Virus record (IMG/VR): IMGVR_UViG_3300009788_000210
Location: 1-36,207 of that record
DNA: 36,207 bases
Source: a virus
Strand: one strand, 5' to 3'
Shown: in pieces, positions 1-6,520 of the stretch
Layout: every line of letters begins with the position of its first letter
How positions within the stretch are numbered: the stretch's first letter is position 1
Made by a program: the position numbers and the translations under genes
Notes under the pieces: generated by a model
What the model saw: the letters and a program-made list of their open reading frames with translations, nothing else
What the model was told of the DNA's origin: nothing
Databases searched by the model: none

Positions 1-8
1 CGTTCTTC

Positions 9-479
9 ATGGGTCAGACGCTCACGTTTACCAGCTTCATCTACGAAGAGGCGATCCAGACCACGGGGTTCGCCGTTCGTGCGGCACTCGACGCCGGCGA
101 CTGTTCGATCTCGCTGGAGACAGTCCGGGTGTACGCCGACACCATGAGCAGCGCCCAAGGATTCCAGCAAACCTACGGTAAATTCGCATTCTGGAGCCAC
201 GGAGCCTACTACAGCTACTTCCATCTAGCAGCACCGTCACAGCTCGCCAGCTACTACGCGCGGGGCGTGTTCCAAGGATGCTGGGACGAAGACGTGAACC
301 GATGGATAGTAGTGAACACCGGTGGTGAGCTGAGCGAATTCCAAGACACGTGGAAAGGCAGAGCAGTCAACAAGGCGAACGGCAGAGTGGGACTGTCACA
401 ACGCGAACTTGACAACGAGCGCGGCTTCGACACGTGGTTGAAGACGAGACCAGGAGACAACCCAGGAGAAGATCCATAA
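9..479 (+). CDS. Hypothetical protein, left-edge gene
   Basis: I do not recognise this 156-residue protein. It is soluble-looking, rich in aromatic residues in the middle (the stretch SHGAYYSYFHL around residues 63-73), and has a charged C-terminus ending in PGEDP. No signal peptide, membrane segment or catalytic motif is evident. The ATG at 9 has only eight bases in front of it, with no ribosome-binding site visible. The frame is open to the left edge, so the true start may lie outside the window. The stop overlaps the next start as TAATG, which argues for a translated gene in a polycistronic unit. If the molecule is circular the frame stays open back to a stop at 36108-36110, but I see no ATG there. 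Confidence 0.6.
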   Translation: MGQTLTFTSFIYEEAIQTTGFAVRAALDAGDCSISLETVRVYADTMSSAQGFQQTYGKFAFWSHGAYYSYFHLAAPSQLASYYARGVFQGCWDEDVNRWIVVNTGGELSEFQDTWKGRAVNKANGRVGLSQRELDNERGFDTWLKTRPGDNPGEDP

Positions 480-718
480 TGAAAAAAGGAATGACGAATC
501 GTTGGCAGAAACGAAGGACACCAGAACAGATACGACAAGGAATCATAGATGGCCTACTACTGCTGTTACTAGACAGCATTGCAGACAGAAGTGAACGCGA
601 GATCAGAGAAACGGCAGAAGAAATATCGACGTGGGTTGGATCAGCAAAAATACTTCCACGATTCAAGGAAACACTGAAGACGTGGTTGGCTTCACACGAA
701 GAAAAAGGAGGTAGTTAA
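479..718 (+). CDS. Small hypothetical protein, 79 aa
   Basis: The ATG at 479 overlaps the previous stop (TAATG) and follows a purine-rich AGGAGA ribosome-binding site at about 464-469, so it is preferred to an in-frame start 45 bases upstream. The protein has a basic N-terminus (MKKGMTNRWQKRR), a leucine run around residues 26-31 (LLLLLL) and a charged amphipathic remainder. The leucine run is too short for a normal transmembrane segment and is probably part of a helix. The gene ends with an AAGGAGGT ribosome-binding site for the following GTG-started gene, so the two are translationally linked. Function unknown. Confidence 0.6.
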   Translation: MKKGMTNRWQKRRTPEQIRQGIIDGLLLLLLDSIADRSEREIRETAEEISTWVGSAKILPRFKETLKTWLASHEEKGGS

Positions 719-722
719 TCAC

Positions 723-893
723 GTGAACAAACGACACGAAGCACCGAACGCAACCCTTGCACCAAGCAAGGCAGGAAGAGGAAGTGGTCGAGACCGATTC
801 AACGCGATGGGTGAGCAGGCGAACAAGCGCCCGGCACGACGATTCGATCGTCAACAACTGACGGCATTGAACAGAGAAAGGATCGACGAATGA
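723..893 (+). CDS. Very small basic hypothetical protein, 56 aa
   Basis: This short gene starts with GTG at 723, about ten bases after a near-consensus AAGGAGGT, and ends in an ATGA overlap with the gene at 890. It encodes a polar, strongly basic peptide with many Arg, Lys, Gln and Asn residues, no cysteines and no hydrophobic segment. The ribosome-binding site, overlap and lack of any competing frame make it credible despite its length. A nucleic-acid-binding role is possible from composition alone, but there is no motif to support it. Confidence 0.55.
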   Translation: MNKRHEAPNATLAPSKAGRGSGRDRFNAMGEQANKRPARRFDRQQLTALNRERIDE

Positions 894-1210
894 GAATATC
901 ACCAGCAGACCGCCGACAATTCATCGACAAAGTGTCGGCTGAATTTACACACGAGTACCGACGAAGTTTTGCAAGACGACTGCTCTCACTAGGTACAACG
1001 AGTTGCAGACTTGCAGAAAACGAATGCAACTTAGAGATGAACGAAGACGAACAACGCAAGCATGATGCAAAAGTGGAAACGACCGACCGAAACATACGAG
1101 TAACAGCATCACAACTAGGCACGACAGCAGTACTGCAAGGAGACCCACGAGGACACACTGCAAAAATACTGCTACCAAACGGATACGCGTTGCCAGTTCC
1201 AACCAGCTAG
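890..1210 (+). CDS. Hypothetical protein, 106 aa
   Basis: Not recognised. The ATG at 890 overlaps the previous TGA and lies about eight bases after GAAAGGA. The N-terminal 60 residues are charged and probably helical (DRRQFIDKVSAEFTHEYRRSF), the centre is acidic, and the last 40 look like a small beta-rich region ending in NGYALPVPTS. There are no cysteine clusters or membrane segments. It sits immediately upstream of the clamp-loader-like gene with a nine-base gap, so it belongs to the early/replication unit, but nothing in the sequence links it to a biochemical step. Confidence 0.6.
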   Translation: MRISPADRRQFIDKVSAEFTHEYRRSFARRLLSLGTTSCRLAENECNLEMNEDEQRKHDAKVETTDRNIRVTASQLGTTAVLQGDPRGHTAKILLPNGYALPVPTS

Positions 1211-1219
1211 GAGCGAACG

Positions 1220-1840
1220 ATGTTATACGAGAGAGTGAGACCCACAACGCTTGACAGGATCATCGGGCAGAACGGTGCGATAACATCATTGAAGCACCTG
1301 ATTGCACCCGAGACCACGGATCCACTGGCAATCCTGATACGAGGCAGATCAGGATGGGGAAAAACGACAGCGGCACTCGCATGCGCTCGACAACTCAACG
1401 CTTCCGAAGATTGGGGTACGACCTTCCTAGACTCACGAACGACGGACCTTGCAGCGCTGCGAGAAGTAGAATCCAACATGAGCACCATGCCACCAGTCGG
1501 CAGATGGAAAACGTACATCATCGATGAAGCACACAGCATGTCATCGGCAGCGCAGAACTTTCTGCTCGGGCTCCTGGAGCGACTGCCGGATCACAGGGCG
1601 ATCATCGCCACGACAACAGAAGACAAGCCTTTCAAGTCCGACGCCCTGTTATCCAGATGGATCAAGATCACACTCAGGCAACCGGACCCGGCCGAGGCCA
1701 CGACACTGATACGAGACCTCATAGCCCAGGTAAACGGCGTTGAGGCCAGCGACAGCACCATATGCAGACTTCTGAAGGATAGGAACTTCAACATGAGGGA
1801 GGCGATTACCGACATAGTCCAAATGGGGGCGAGATTTTAA
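1220..1840 (+). CDS. DnaX/RFC-like AAA+ clamp-loader ATPase
   Basis: A 206-residue AAA+ ATPase with the layout of a clamp-loader motor subunit. The N-terminus YERVRPTTLDRIIGQ matches the usual start of DnaX and RFC proteins. Walker A is GRSGWGKT at residues 42-49, Walker B is YIIDEAH at about 99-105, sensor 1 is ATTTEDK near 130-136, and LLSRW at 143-147 corresponds to the SRC box whose arginine reaches into the neighbouring subunit. The C-terminal collar and the zinc module of bacterial DnaX are missing, so this is a minimal form. The start follows GGAGCG by seven bases. Clamp loaders open sliding clamps onto primed DNA, yet no clamp or polymerase gene is visible here, so it may act with host proteins or as a general AAA+ remodeller. 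The family is clear; the exact role is inferred. Confidence 0.85.
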   Translation: MLYERVRPTTLDRIIGQNGAITSLKHLIAPETTDPLAILIRGRSGWGKTTAALACARQLNASEDWGTTFLDSRTTDLAALREVESNMSTMPPVGRWKTYIIDEAHSMSSAAQNFLLGLLERLPDHRAIIATTTEDKPFKSDALLSRWIKITLRQPDPAEATTLIRDLIAQVNGVEASDSTICRLLKDRNFNMREAITDIVQMGARF

Positions 1841-1843
1841 CGC

Positions 1844-1872
1844 TTGACACAGTATACACGAAACCGCACAAT
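1844..1872 (+). promoter_or_regulatory. Candidate sigma70-like promoter before the SMC-like gene
   Basis: A perfect TTGACA at 1844-1849 is followed after 17 bases by CACAAT (1867-1872, four of six matches to TATAAT). It lies in one of the few real gaps of the early block (1841-1908), just ahead of the SMC-like ATPase. This is a consensus match only; no start site is known. Confidence 0.35.
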
Positions 1873-1908
1873 ACCCGAAAACGCGGACAGCGCAGGAAGG
1901 ATAAAACA

Positions 1909-3312
1909 ATGGCCGAGGTAGAGAGATCATACAGAGACGTAACAGGACTACGAATATCAAGGCTGCACGTCGTGGACACGATGAAGCTGGTAGAAGCGGT
2001 AGTAATACCAGACCAACGGACGCTGACGATAGTCGAGGGACCGAACGCAGCGGGGAAAACCACACTGCTGAGGTGCATCCAAATGGGGTTGGGTGGGAAG
2101 CGCGTCGATCCGGACACACCAATACGAAACGGTGCAACAGAATCAGAGATCGAACTAATACTAGCAGACGACCTACGAGACAGATACAAGCTGACGCTGC
2201 GCCACAAGGGTGACCGTCGATACTTCGAAGTGAGATGGATAAACAAGGACGGAAGCACCAGCAAAATCCAAAAGCCACAGTCAGTAATAGATGCGCTGAC
2301 GGCAGAGGCATGTTGGGACATAAGAAAATTCCACACTGCGAAGCCCGCAGAACAACTTGAGATGTTGATCTCGGCACTAGGACTGAGAGACCAATTCAAC
2401 GTACTAGCGAAGAGAAAGAGAGACGCGCTAGACGCGAAAAACGAGAACGATGCAACCAAGAAATCACTCGAAACCAGAATCTCAAACACTCCCGATCCGT
2501 CACCGAACAAAGAACTGACGCAGCCGGAAACCATTGACATAACTGCGCAAATCGCAGCAGCAACAAAGACGAACCAAGAACACGACAAGCTAGAAGGACT
2601 GATAGCACAAACTGCAACAGACGTCGGAGAAACAATACGAAAAATCGCCGAGCTGAACGACAGACTAACACAACTAAAATCCGAAGGGAAAGTACACGTC
2701 GAAAGAACTAATCAAATCCCACCAAGAGTCAATGCAGACGAACTGACGGCTCAGCTTGAAGACATTGAGAACAAACGAGAGGCAGCACGACTACAAAAAC
2801 AGGCGCGGGAATGGGCAACAGAACTGACGGCAACAAAAGCAACGGCCGAAGAAATCGATGAAGAACTGGACGCAATCAAAGACAGGCAGAAGACGATTAT
2901 CACGGAAACGGACATCGGAGAAACCGTCCGCGGGCTGTCGTCAGATGGTATTCAGCTTATGCACGACAACCTACCGCTAACACAAGCGTCAGGATCGCAA
3001 AAGCTGACGATAGCAGCCCTTGTTGGAATGTCTCAAAAGACACCGCTAAACGTAATATGTGCAGATGAAGCGGACGGGCTCGACAGCAATGCGATAGCAA
3101 TGCTGCGAACGCTTGCGAAAGAGCGGGGCTACCAACTTTGGATGACAGGAACAAGGATCGGATGCGAGGCTGACGACGACACGACGCTGGTCGAATTGCG
3201 AGATGGACGACAACAGAACCCACCAACACAGAAGGACATAAACCTTGCTACAGAAGTGATGACACAACGGAAAGACGAAACGATAGTAGATGAAGACGGT
3301 TTCGATCTATGA
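1909..3312 (+). CDS. SMC/Rad50-like ATPase (SbcC/RecF type), DNA repair
   Basis: A 467-residue ABC-type ATPase of the SMC/Rad50 class. Walker A is GPNAAGKT at about residues 44-51. A central region of roughly 200 residues (about 150-350) is rich in Lys, Glu, Gln and Ala and should form a short coiled coil. The C-terminal lobe carries a signature-like stretch (TQASGSQ, near 358) followed by Walker B, CADEADGLD, near 384-392. The coiled coil is far shorter than in SbcC, so this is a compact phage form. Such proteins usually partner a nuclease to process ends or branched DNA; no Mre11-type nuclease lies beside it, though an exonuclease is two genes downstream. The start is supported by AGGAAGGA. 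It overlaps the next gene by four bases. Confidence 0.8.
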   Translation: MAEVERSYRDVTGLRISRLHVVDTMKLVEAVVIPDQRTLTIVEGPNAAGKTTLLRCIQMGLGGKRVDPDTPIRNGATESEIELILADDLRDRYKLTLRHKGDRRYFEVRWINKDGSTSKIQKPQSVIDALTAEACWDIRKFHTAKPAEQLEMLISALGLRDQFNVLAKRKRDALDAKNENDATKKSLETRISNTPDPSPNKELTQPETIDITAQIAAATKTNQEHDKLEGLIAQTATDVGETIRKIAELNDRLTQLKSEGKVHVERTNQIPPRVNADELTAQLEDIENKREAARLQKQAREWATELTATKATAEEIDEELDAIKDRQKTIITETDIGETVRGLSSDGIQLMHDNLPLTQASGSQKLTIAALVGMSQKTPLNVICADEADGLDSNAIAMLRTLAKERGYQLWMTGTRIGCEADDDTTLVELRDGRQQNPPTQKDINLATEVMTQRKDETIVDEDGFDL

Positions 3313-3719
3313 GCCAACGCAAGTCAGTCACATTCAGAGACTCGAACATGGGGGAGTGCGACATAGTAGCGTTCGCAATCCACCTGTCGGAAGTTTTTGG
3401 AACAACGCAACGAGGGATCGCAGCAATAGTGCGGCTAACAAAACCGTACAGCGAATGGAGGCGCAGAGTAGAATGGTGTCAACACTGTCAACGATACGTG
3501 CCCGTACAGTTCATGGACACAACGGCGATCGACGAACACGCAGCCCGCCGAATAAAGTTCAAGGATCATCCAGACAGAGACGATCCTAGAGAAGCATGCA
3601 GAGGAAGTAACACCGACTCCGTGTGGAACGGGGCAGTACCACAACAATGCGAGCTAGCGCCCGACGCACTCGTGAGACTCCTGTCAACCGCAGGACTAGC
3701 TGGAGGACAATGCGCATGA
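3309..3719 (+). CDS. Hypothetical protein with CxxC, 136 aa
   Basis: Starts within the stop of the SMC-like gene (ATGA) and ends in an ATGA overlap with the exonuclease, so it is translated with both. The N-terminal third could be helical (IVAFAIHLSEVFGTTQRGIAAIVRLT). A single CQHC at about residues 57-60 and isolated cysteines near 98 and 114 might form a zinc site, but spacing is irregular. A helix-turn-helix is conceivable around residues 18-45 but is not convincing. No family recognised. Confidence 0.6.
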   Translation: MSQRKSVTFRDSNMGECDIVAFAIHLSEVFGTTQRGIAAIVRLTKPYSEWRRRVEWCQHCQRYVPVQFMDTTAIDEHAARRIKFKDHPDRDDPREACRGSNTDSVWNGAVPQQCELAPDALVRLLSTAGLAGGQCA

Positions 3720-4483
3720 AGCCAATTGGATTAGCGTTCGACATCGAAACGGCGATAGACCCGCACGCAGCACTACCAGAAGCAACGATCAAGCCCGGCA
3801 ATACCAAAGACCCGGGGAAGCTGGCAATCAAACAAGACGAGGCCAACGAAGCCTTGATACGAAAAGCAGCACTCGACCCACACTTCTCGCGAGTGGTTGC
3901 AATTGGATACCTGTTAAAACCAGACAGCGACGATGACACTGAACAACACTACGTTGACGTGATCAACACCCCGGACGATTACCTGTTCGGACTGGACGGA
4001 GATGCAGCAGACCACAAAGAAGACCTGGACAAGCGAGAACTTGCACTGATCATCGACCTGTGGGCAACAATAACACGCACGATCGACACAGACAGAAGGT
4101 TCGCGACGTTCAACGGTACAGGGTTCGATCTCAAATTCCTGTACCGCAGGTCCCTGATACTCGGACTACCGGTGCCGGAACGAGTAATGGATCGAACATA
4201 CCATGTAGACGCACTGTTGGCACTGACCGAATCAGAGCCGGGAACCGGTAGAGGGATCATGTTCCAAGCACCAACACCAACACCGCGCAACCTGAGATTC
4301 TACTCCGCAACCCTGCTGAACCCGGACCCGCACGCGGGACTCGTTGACATCGACAAGTCACAAAACGCAACGGCCATAGGAATACCAGAACGAAGACAAG
4401 AGCTGGTAGACGACACGAACGCGGCAACGCTTGCAACATACCTGCTTGCCAACAAATGCGTGACAATCCTCGGCACCGCATAG
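3716..4483 (+). CDS. DnaQ-fold 3'-5' exonuclease (PolB-type proofreading domain)
   Basis: A 255-residue stand-alone exonuclease. Exo I is FDIET with Asp9 and Glu11; Exo II is FNGTGFD at residues 132-138 with Asp138; a C-terminal DDTNAATLATYLL near 231-245 fits the last helix with its metal-binding aspartate. This resembles the predicted 3'-5' exonuclease family related to family B polymerase proofreading domains. The ATG at 3716 is chosen over one six bases earlier because GGAGG at 3702-3706 is nine bases upstream of it. With no polymerase in the window, the enzyme may act with the neighbouring RecT-like protein by resecting 3' ends, or correct host polymerase in trans. The family is well supported; the partner is inferred. 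Confidence 0.8.
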   Translation: MKPIGLAFDIETAIDPHAALPEATIKPGNTKDPGKLAIKQDEANEALIRKAALDPHFSRVVAIGYLLKPDSDDDTEQHYVDVINTPDDYLFGLDGDAADHKEDLDKRELALIIDLWATITRTIDTDRRFATFNGTGFDLKFLYRRSLILGLPVPERVMDRTYHVDALLALTESEPGTGRGIMFQAPTPTPRNLRFYSATLLNPDPHAGLVDIDKSQNATAIGIPERRQELVDDTNAATLATYLLANKCVTILGTA

Positions 4484-4507
4484 AAACCAGAAAGGAACTG
4501 ATCAAAA

Positions 4508-5671
4508 ATGGAAACGAACGAAGACACAATACCAACGGAGGCCACAGAAGCAACGGAAGCAGAATCTACACTAGTGCCATCCAACTCGATGATCGACCGG
4601 CTAATGAGAATAGCAAACGCAGTAGCAGAGAGCGGATCGGCACTGCCAAAAGGGTGCAGAAATGCAGCGGGCGTATTCCGCAAAATGTTGACAGGCGTCG
4701 AGCTTGGACTGCCACCAATGACATCGCTCAACGAACTGGACAGCATAAACGGAAGAGAAACGCTAAGCGCACGAATGAAGGTTGCAATAATACGCAAGCG
4801 GAAAATCGGCAAGATCGAAGTTGTAGAAACTACGGCAGAGAGTGCGACTGTAGCGGTCTCGAAAGCGTGCTGGCCTGATGACCGCCAAGAACAAATTACC
4901 TTCACGATGGACGACGCCCGAACGGCGAAGATATCGGAGAAAGACAACTGGAAACACTGGCCAAAGGCGATGCTATTGAGCAAGGCATTGTCAATCGCGT
5001 GCGCGACACACTTCCAAGAAGTCTTCGAGGGAGTTGGATACACGGCAGACGACTTGGGGGCAGAAACAGACGAGGAAGGCCGAGTCCTTGAAAGGTTAGA
5101 ACCAACCACGGCAGAGACTCCACCGTGGCGAAAAAAAGCCGAGGACGAAACGGTGGAAAAGGAACAACCACCACAAGGCAAGGCCAAGCCTACGCAGGAA
5201 CCACCAGCACTGCCAAAAGCTGCACAGAAACCAGCCACATCGGACGTGCCGCCCGCTGCCGCCACCGCAGGTGAATCGAACTATCAGCCACACGACACAT
5301 CACCAGGCGGAATGAAAAGGGCAGTCAAAGAAGTTGGCCTTACGGCTGACCAATGGAGGGAATCATTAGCAAACCACTTCAACGGCGCGAAGAAATTGGC
5401 AGACCTGACCTTGGTAGACGCCGAACGATGCGCAATCTGGCTGAGACGGCTCAAGCAAATCACGCTGATGAGAGAGGACGCGGGGTACGGTGCAGCACAA
5501 TGGGCGTCGGTGCTGGCCAAGCGCCAAGTGGACCATGAGCACCAACTGTCACTAGATCAGGTTCACGAAATCTGGAGTAAGCTGTTCGAGAACACGACTC
5601 CTTTTAGACGAGGCAAGCTGGGGATTACGGAAGAGAACGCAAAACCAGACGGTGCAGACACGGGAAAATAA
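4508..5671 (+). CDS. RecT-like single-strand annealing protein
   Basis: A 387-residue protein whose residues 25-190 resemble phage RecT-type recombinases: an N-terminal helix pair, the conserved GVELGLPPMTSLNELDSING and LSARMKVAIIRK, a beta region, then NWKHWPKAMLLSKALSIAC and a VFEGVGYTADDL-type motif. Residues about 200-270 are a Pro/Ala/Gln/Lys-rich linker, and the C-terminal 110 residues form a separate helical domain that I do not recognise. RecT-like proteins anneal complementary single strands and usually sit beside an exonuclease, as here. The start follows GAAAGGAA by about twelve bases. A hairpin cluster lies just after the stop. An alternative is a more distant SSAP family with the same fold. 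Confidence 0.7.
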   Translation: METNEDTIPTEATEATEAESTLVPSNSMIDRLMRIANAVAESGSALPKGCRNAAGVFRKMLTGVELGLPPMTSLNELDSINGRETLSARMKVAIIRKRKIGKIEVVETTAESATVAVSKACWPDDRQEQITFTMDDARTAKISEKDNWKHWPKAMLLSKALSIACATHFQEVFEGVGYTADDLGAETDEEGRVLERLEPTTAETPPWRKKAEDETVEKEQPPQGKAKPTQEPPALPKAAQKPATSDVPPAAATAGESNYQPHDTSPGGMKRAVKEVGLTADQWRESLANHFNGAKKLADLTLVDAERCAIWLRRLKQITLMREDAGYGAAQWASVLAKRQVDHEHQLSLDQVHEIWSKLFENTTPFRRGKLGITEENAKPDGADTGK

Positions 5672-5673
5672 AG

Positions 5674-5724
5674 CCCCCCAAGTGGACCACCGCACCCCAC
5701 GGTGGCGCCAGATCAATCGGGGGG
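5674..5724 (+). promoter_or_regulatory. Nested hairpin after the RecT-like gene
   Basis: CCCCCC at 5674-5679 can pair with GGGGGG at 5719-5724. Inside it is a second perfect stem, CCACCG (5687-5692) with CGGTGG (5700-5705), loop seven bases. The G-run is also the only candidate ribosome-binding site for the 36-codon gene at 5737, so folding could hide it. No U-tract follows, so it is not a standard terminator. Pairing is seen; the regulatory role is inferred. Confidence 0.4.
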
Positions 5725-5736
5725 ATAATCGAAGAC

Positions 5737-5847
5737 ATGGTAATACGACACGGTGAGCAGTTGGGAATCAGCATACTAGGATACCCAACATCATGGTGTT
5801 TAACTCGAGGCGAGTTGGATAGACTATTGCAGGGAATGGGAATCTGA
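5737..5847 (+). CDS. Tiny hypothetical protein, 36 aa
   Basis: A 36-codon ATG frame fills most of the gap between the RecT-like and SSB-like genes. The peptide has mixed composition (ISILGYPTSWCLTRGELDRL) like a small folded or helical protein rather than random translation. The only ribosome-binding candidate is GGGGGGA at 5719-5725, twelve bases upstream and possibly sequestered in a hairpin. The stop is followed within 14 bases by the next ATG, with AAAAGGAGAG between. Function unknown. Confidence 0.4.
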   Translation: MVIRHGEQLGISILGYPTSWCLTRGELDRLLQGMGI

Positions 5848-5861
5848 AAAGGAGAGCAACA

Positions 5862-6437
5862 ATGCCAGAAGAAGGATTCGGACCACAAGACTCAGGTGAT
5901 TATAACTTTGGAGCAACAGCACCCCCGGAAGGATTTGATCCAAACACATCAGCACCAAAGAGACCAGACGCCGGTGAACACACGATGACAATCACGACGT
6001 TCACCATGCACCCGGACCACACGTTCAAGTGGAAAGGGGAGTCGTATGCACTTACGCAACTACGCCCAACGCTCGTTGTCACATCACCCGGCAGCAACGA
6101 AGGCAGAGAGTGCATCGACTTTTTGCCAATGCCAACCGAAGGGAGGGAAATGGGCCTGCTTGCAAATCGATGGGCAAATCTCCTGAAGGGGTTCGGCTTC
6201 AACGTAACAAAAGACTCGCTAGTGCCGGTAGGCTTCAAGCTAACCGACCTCATAGGAAGATCAGCAAACGTCACAATTCAAGAAGAAACAGACTCCGACA
6301 ACCAACCCAAGAAGTACCGAGGCGTCGTGCAGACAGGAGTCGCATTGTTTGGATACAGCCCGGTGGACGAAGCAACGAAAGGACCGGACGCAACGCCAAC
6401 GGCGGCCGAGGGCAAACCTAAGCCCTTTGACCTGTAA
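5862..6437 (+). CDS. Possible ssDNA-binding protein analogue
   Basis: A 191-residue protein with a strong AAAAGGAGAG ribosome-binding site. The first 40 residues are Gly/Pro/Asp-rich and probably disordered. Residues 40-165 look like a beta-rich domain, and the C-terminus is a flexible tail ending in KPKPFDL. Position between RecT-like and helicase genes, the compact beta domain and a tail tipped by Pro-Phe recall phage single-strand-binding proteins and DUF669-type proteins, but the tail is not strongly acidic and no OB-fold signature can be read by eye. I treat the SSB idea as inference from context. Confidence 0.5.
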   Translation: MPEEGFGPQDSGDYNFGATAPPEGFDPNTSAPKRPDAGEHTMTITTFTMHPDHTFKWKGESYALTQLRPTLVVTSPGSNEGRECIDFLPMPTEGREMGLLANRWANLLKGFGFNVTKDSLVPVGFKLTDLIGRSANVTIQEETDSDNQPKKYRGVVQTGVALFGYSPVDEATKGPDATPTAAEGKPKPFDL

Positions 6438-6455
6438 CCGGCCTAGAGACGAAAC

Positions 6456-6492
6456 GGGTGGGCGACACGAACAGCATGCCAGTCGCCCACCC
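6456..6492. promoter_or_regulatory. Perfect 11-bp inverted repeat inside the replication unit
   Basis: GGGTGGGCGAC at 6456-6466 pairs perfectly with GTCGCCCACCC at 6482-6492 around a 15-base loop. It occupies most of the 83-base gap between the SSB-like and RecD-like genes and ends 28 bases before the helicase start. No T-run follows on the plus strand, so an RNA processing or stabilising hairpin, or a dyad operator, is more likely than a terminator. Confidence 0.5.
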
Positions 6493-6520
6493 AACAGGCA
6501 CGCGCAGAAAGGACGCCCGA

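Noticed and set aside
715-730. Second parS-like site around CACGTG
   Set aside because: Only the central CACGTGAA region matches; about 10-11 of 16 positions, as expected for a chance CACGTG.
1649-2588. Long minus-strand frames opposite the clamp loader and SMC-like genes
   Set aside because: Low-quality Cys/Ser/Leu-rich translations antisense to two clear ATPase genes.
4300-5265. 321-codon minus-strand frame
   Set aside because: It lies opposite the exonuclease and RecT-like genes, is rich in Ser/Ala/Val as antisense frames are here, and has no ribosome-binding site or neighbours on that strand.
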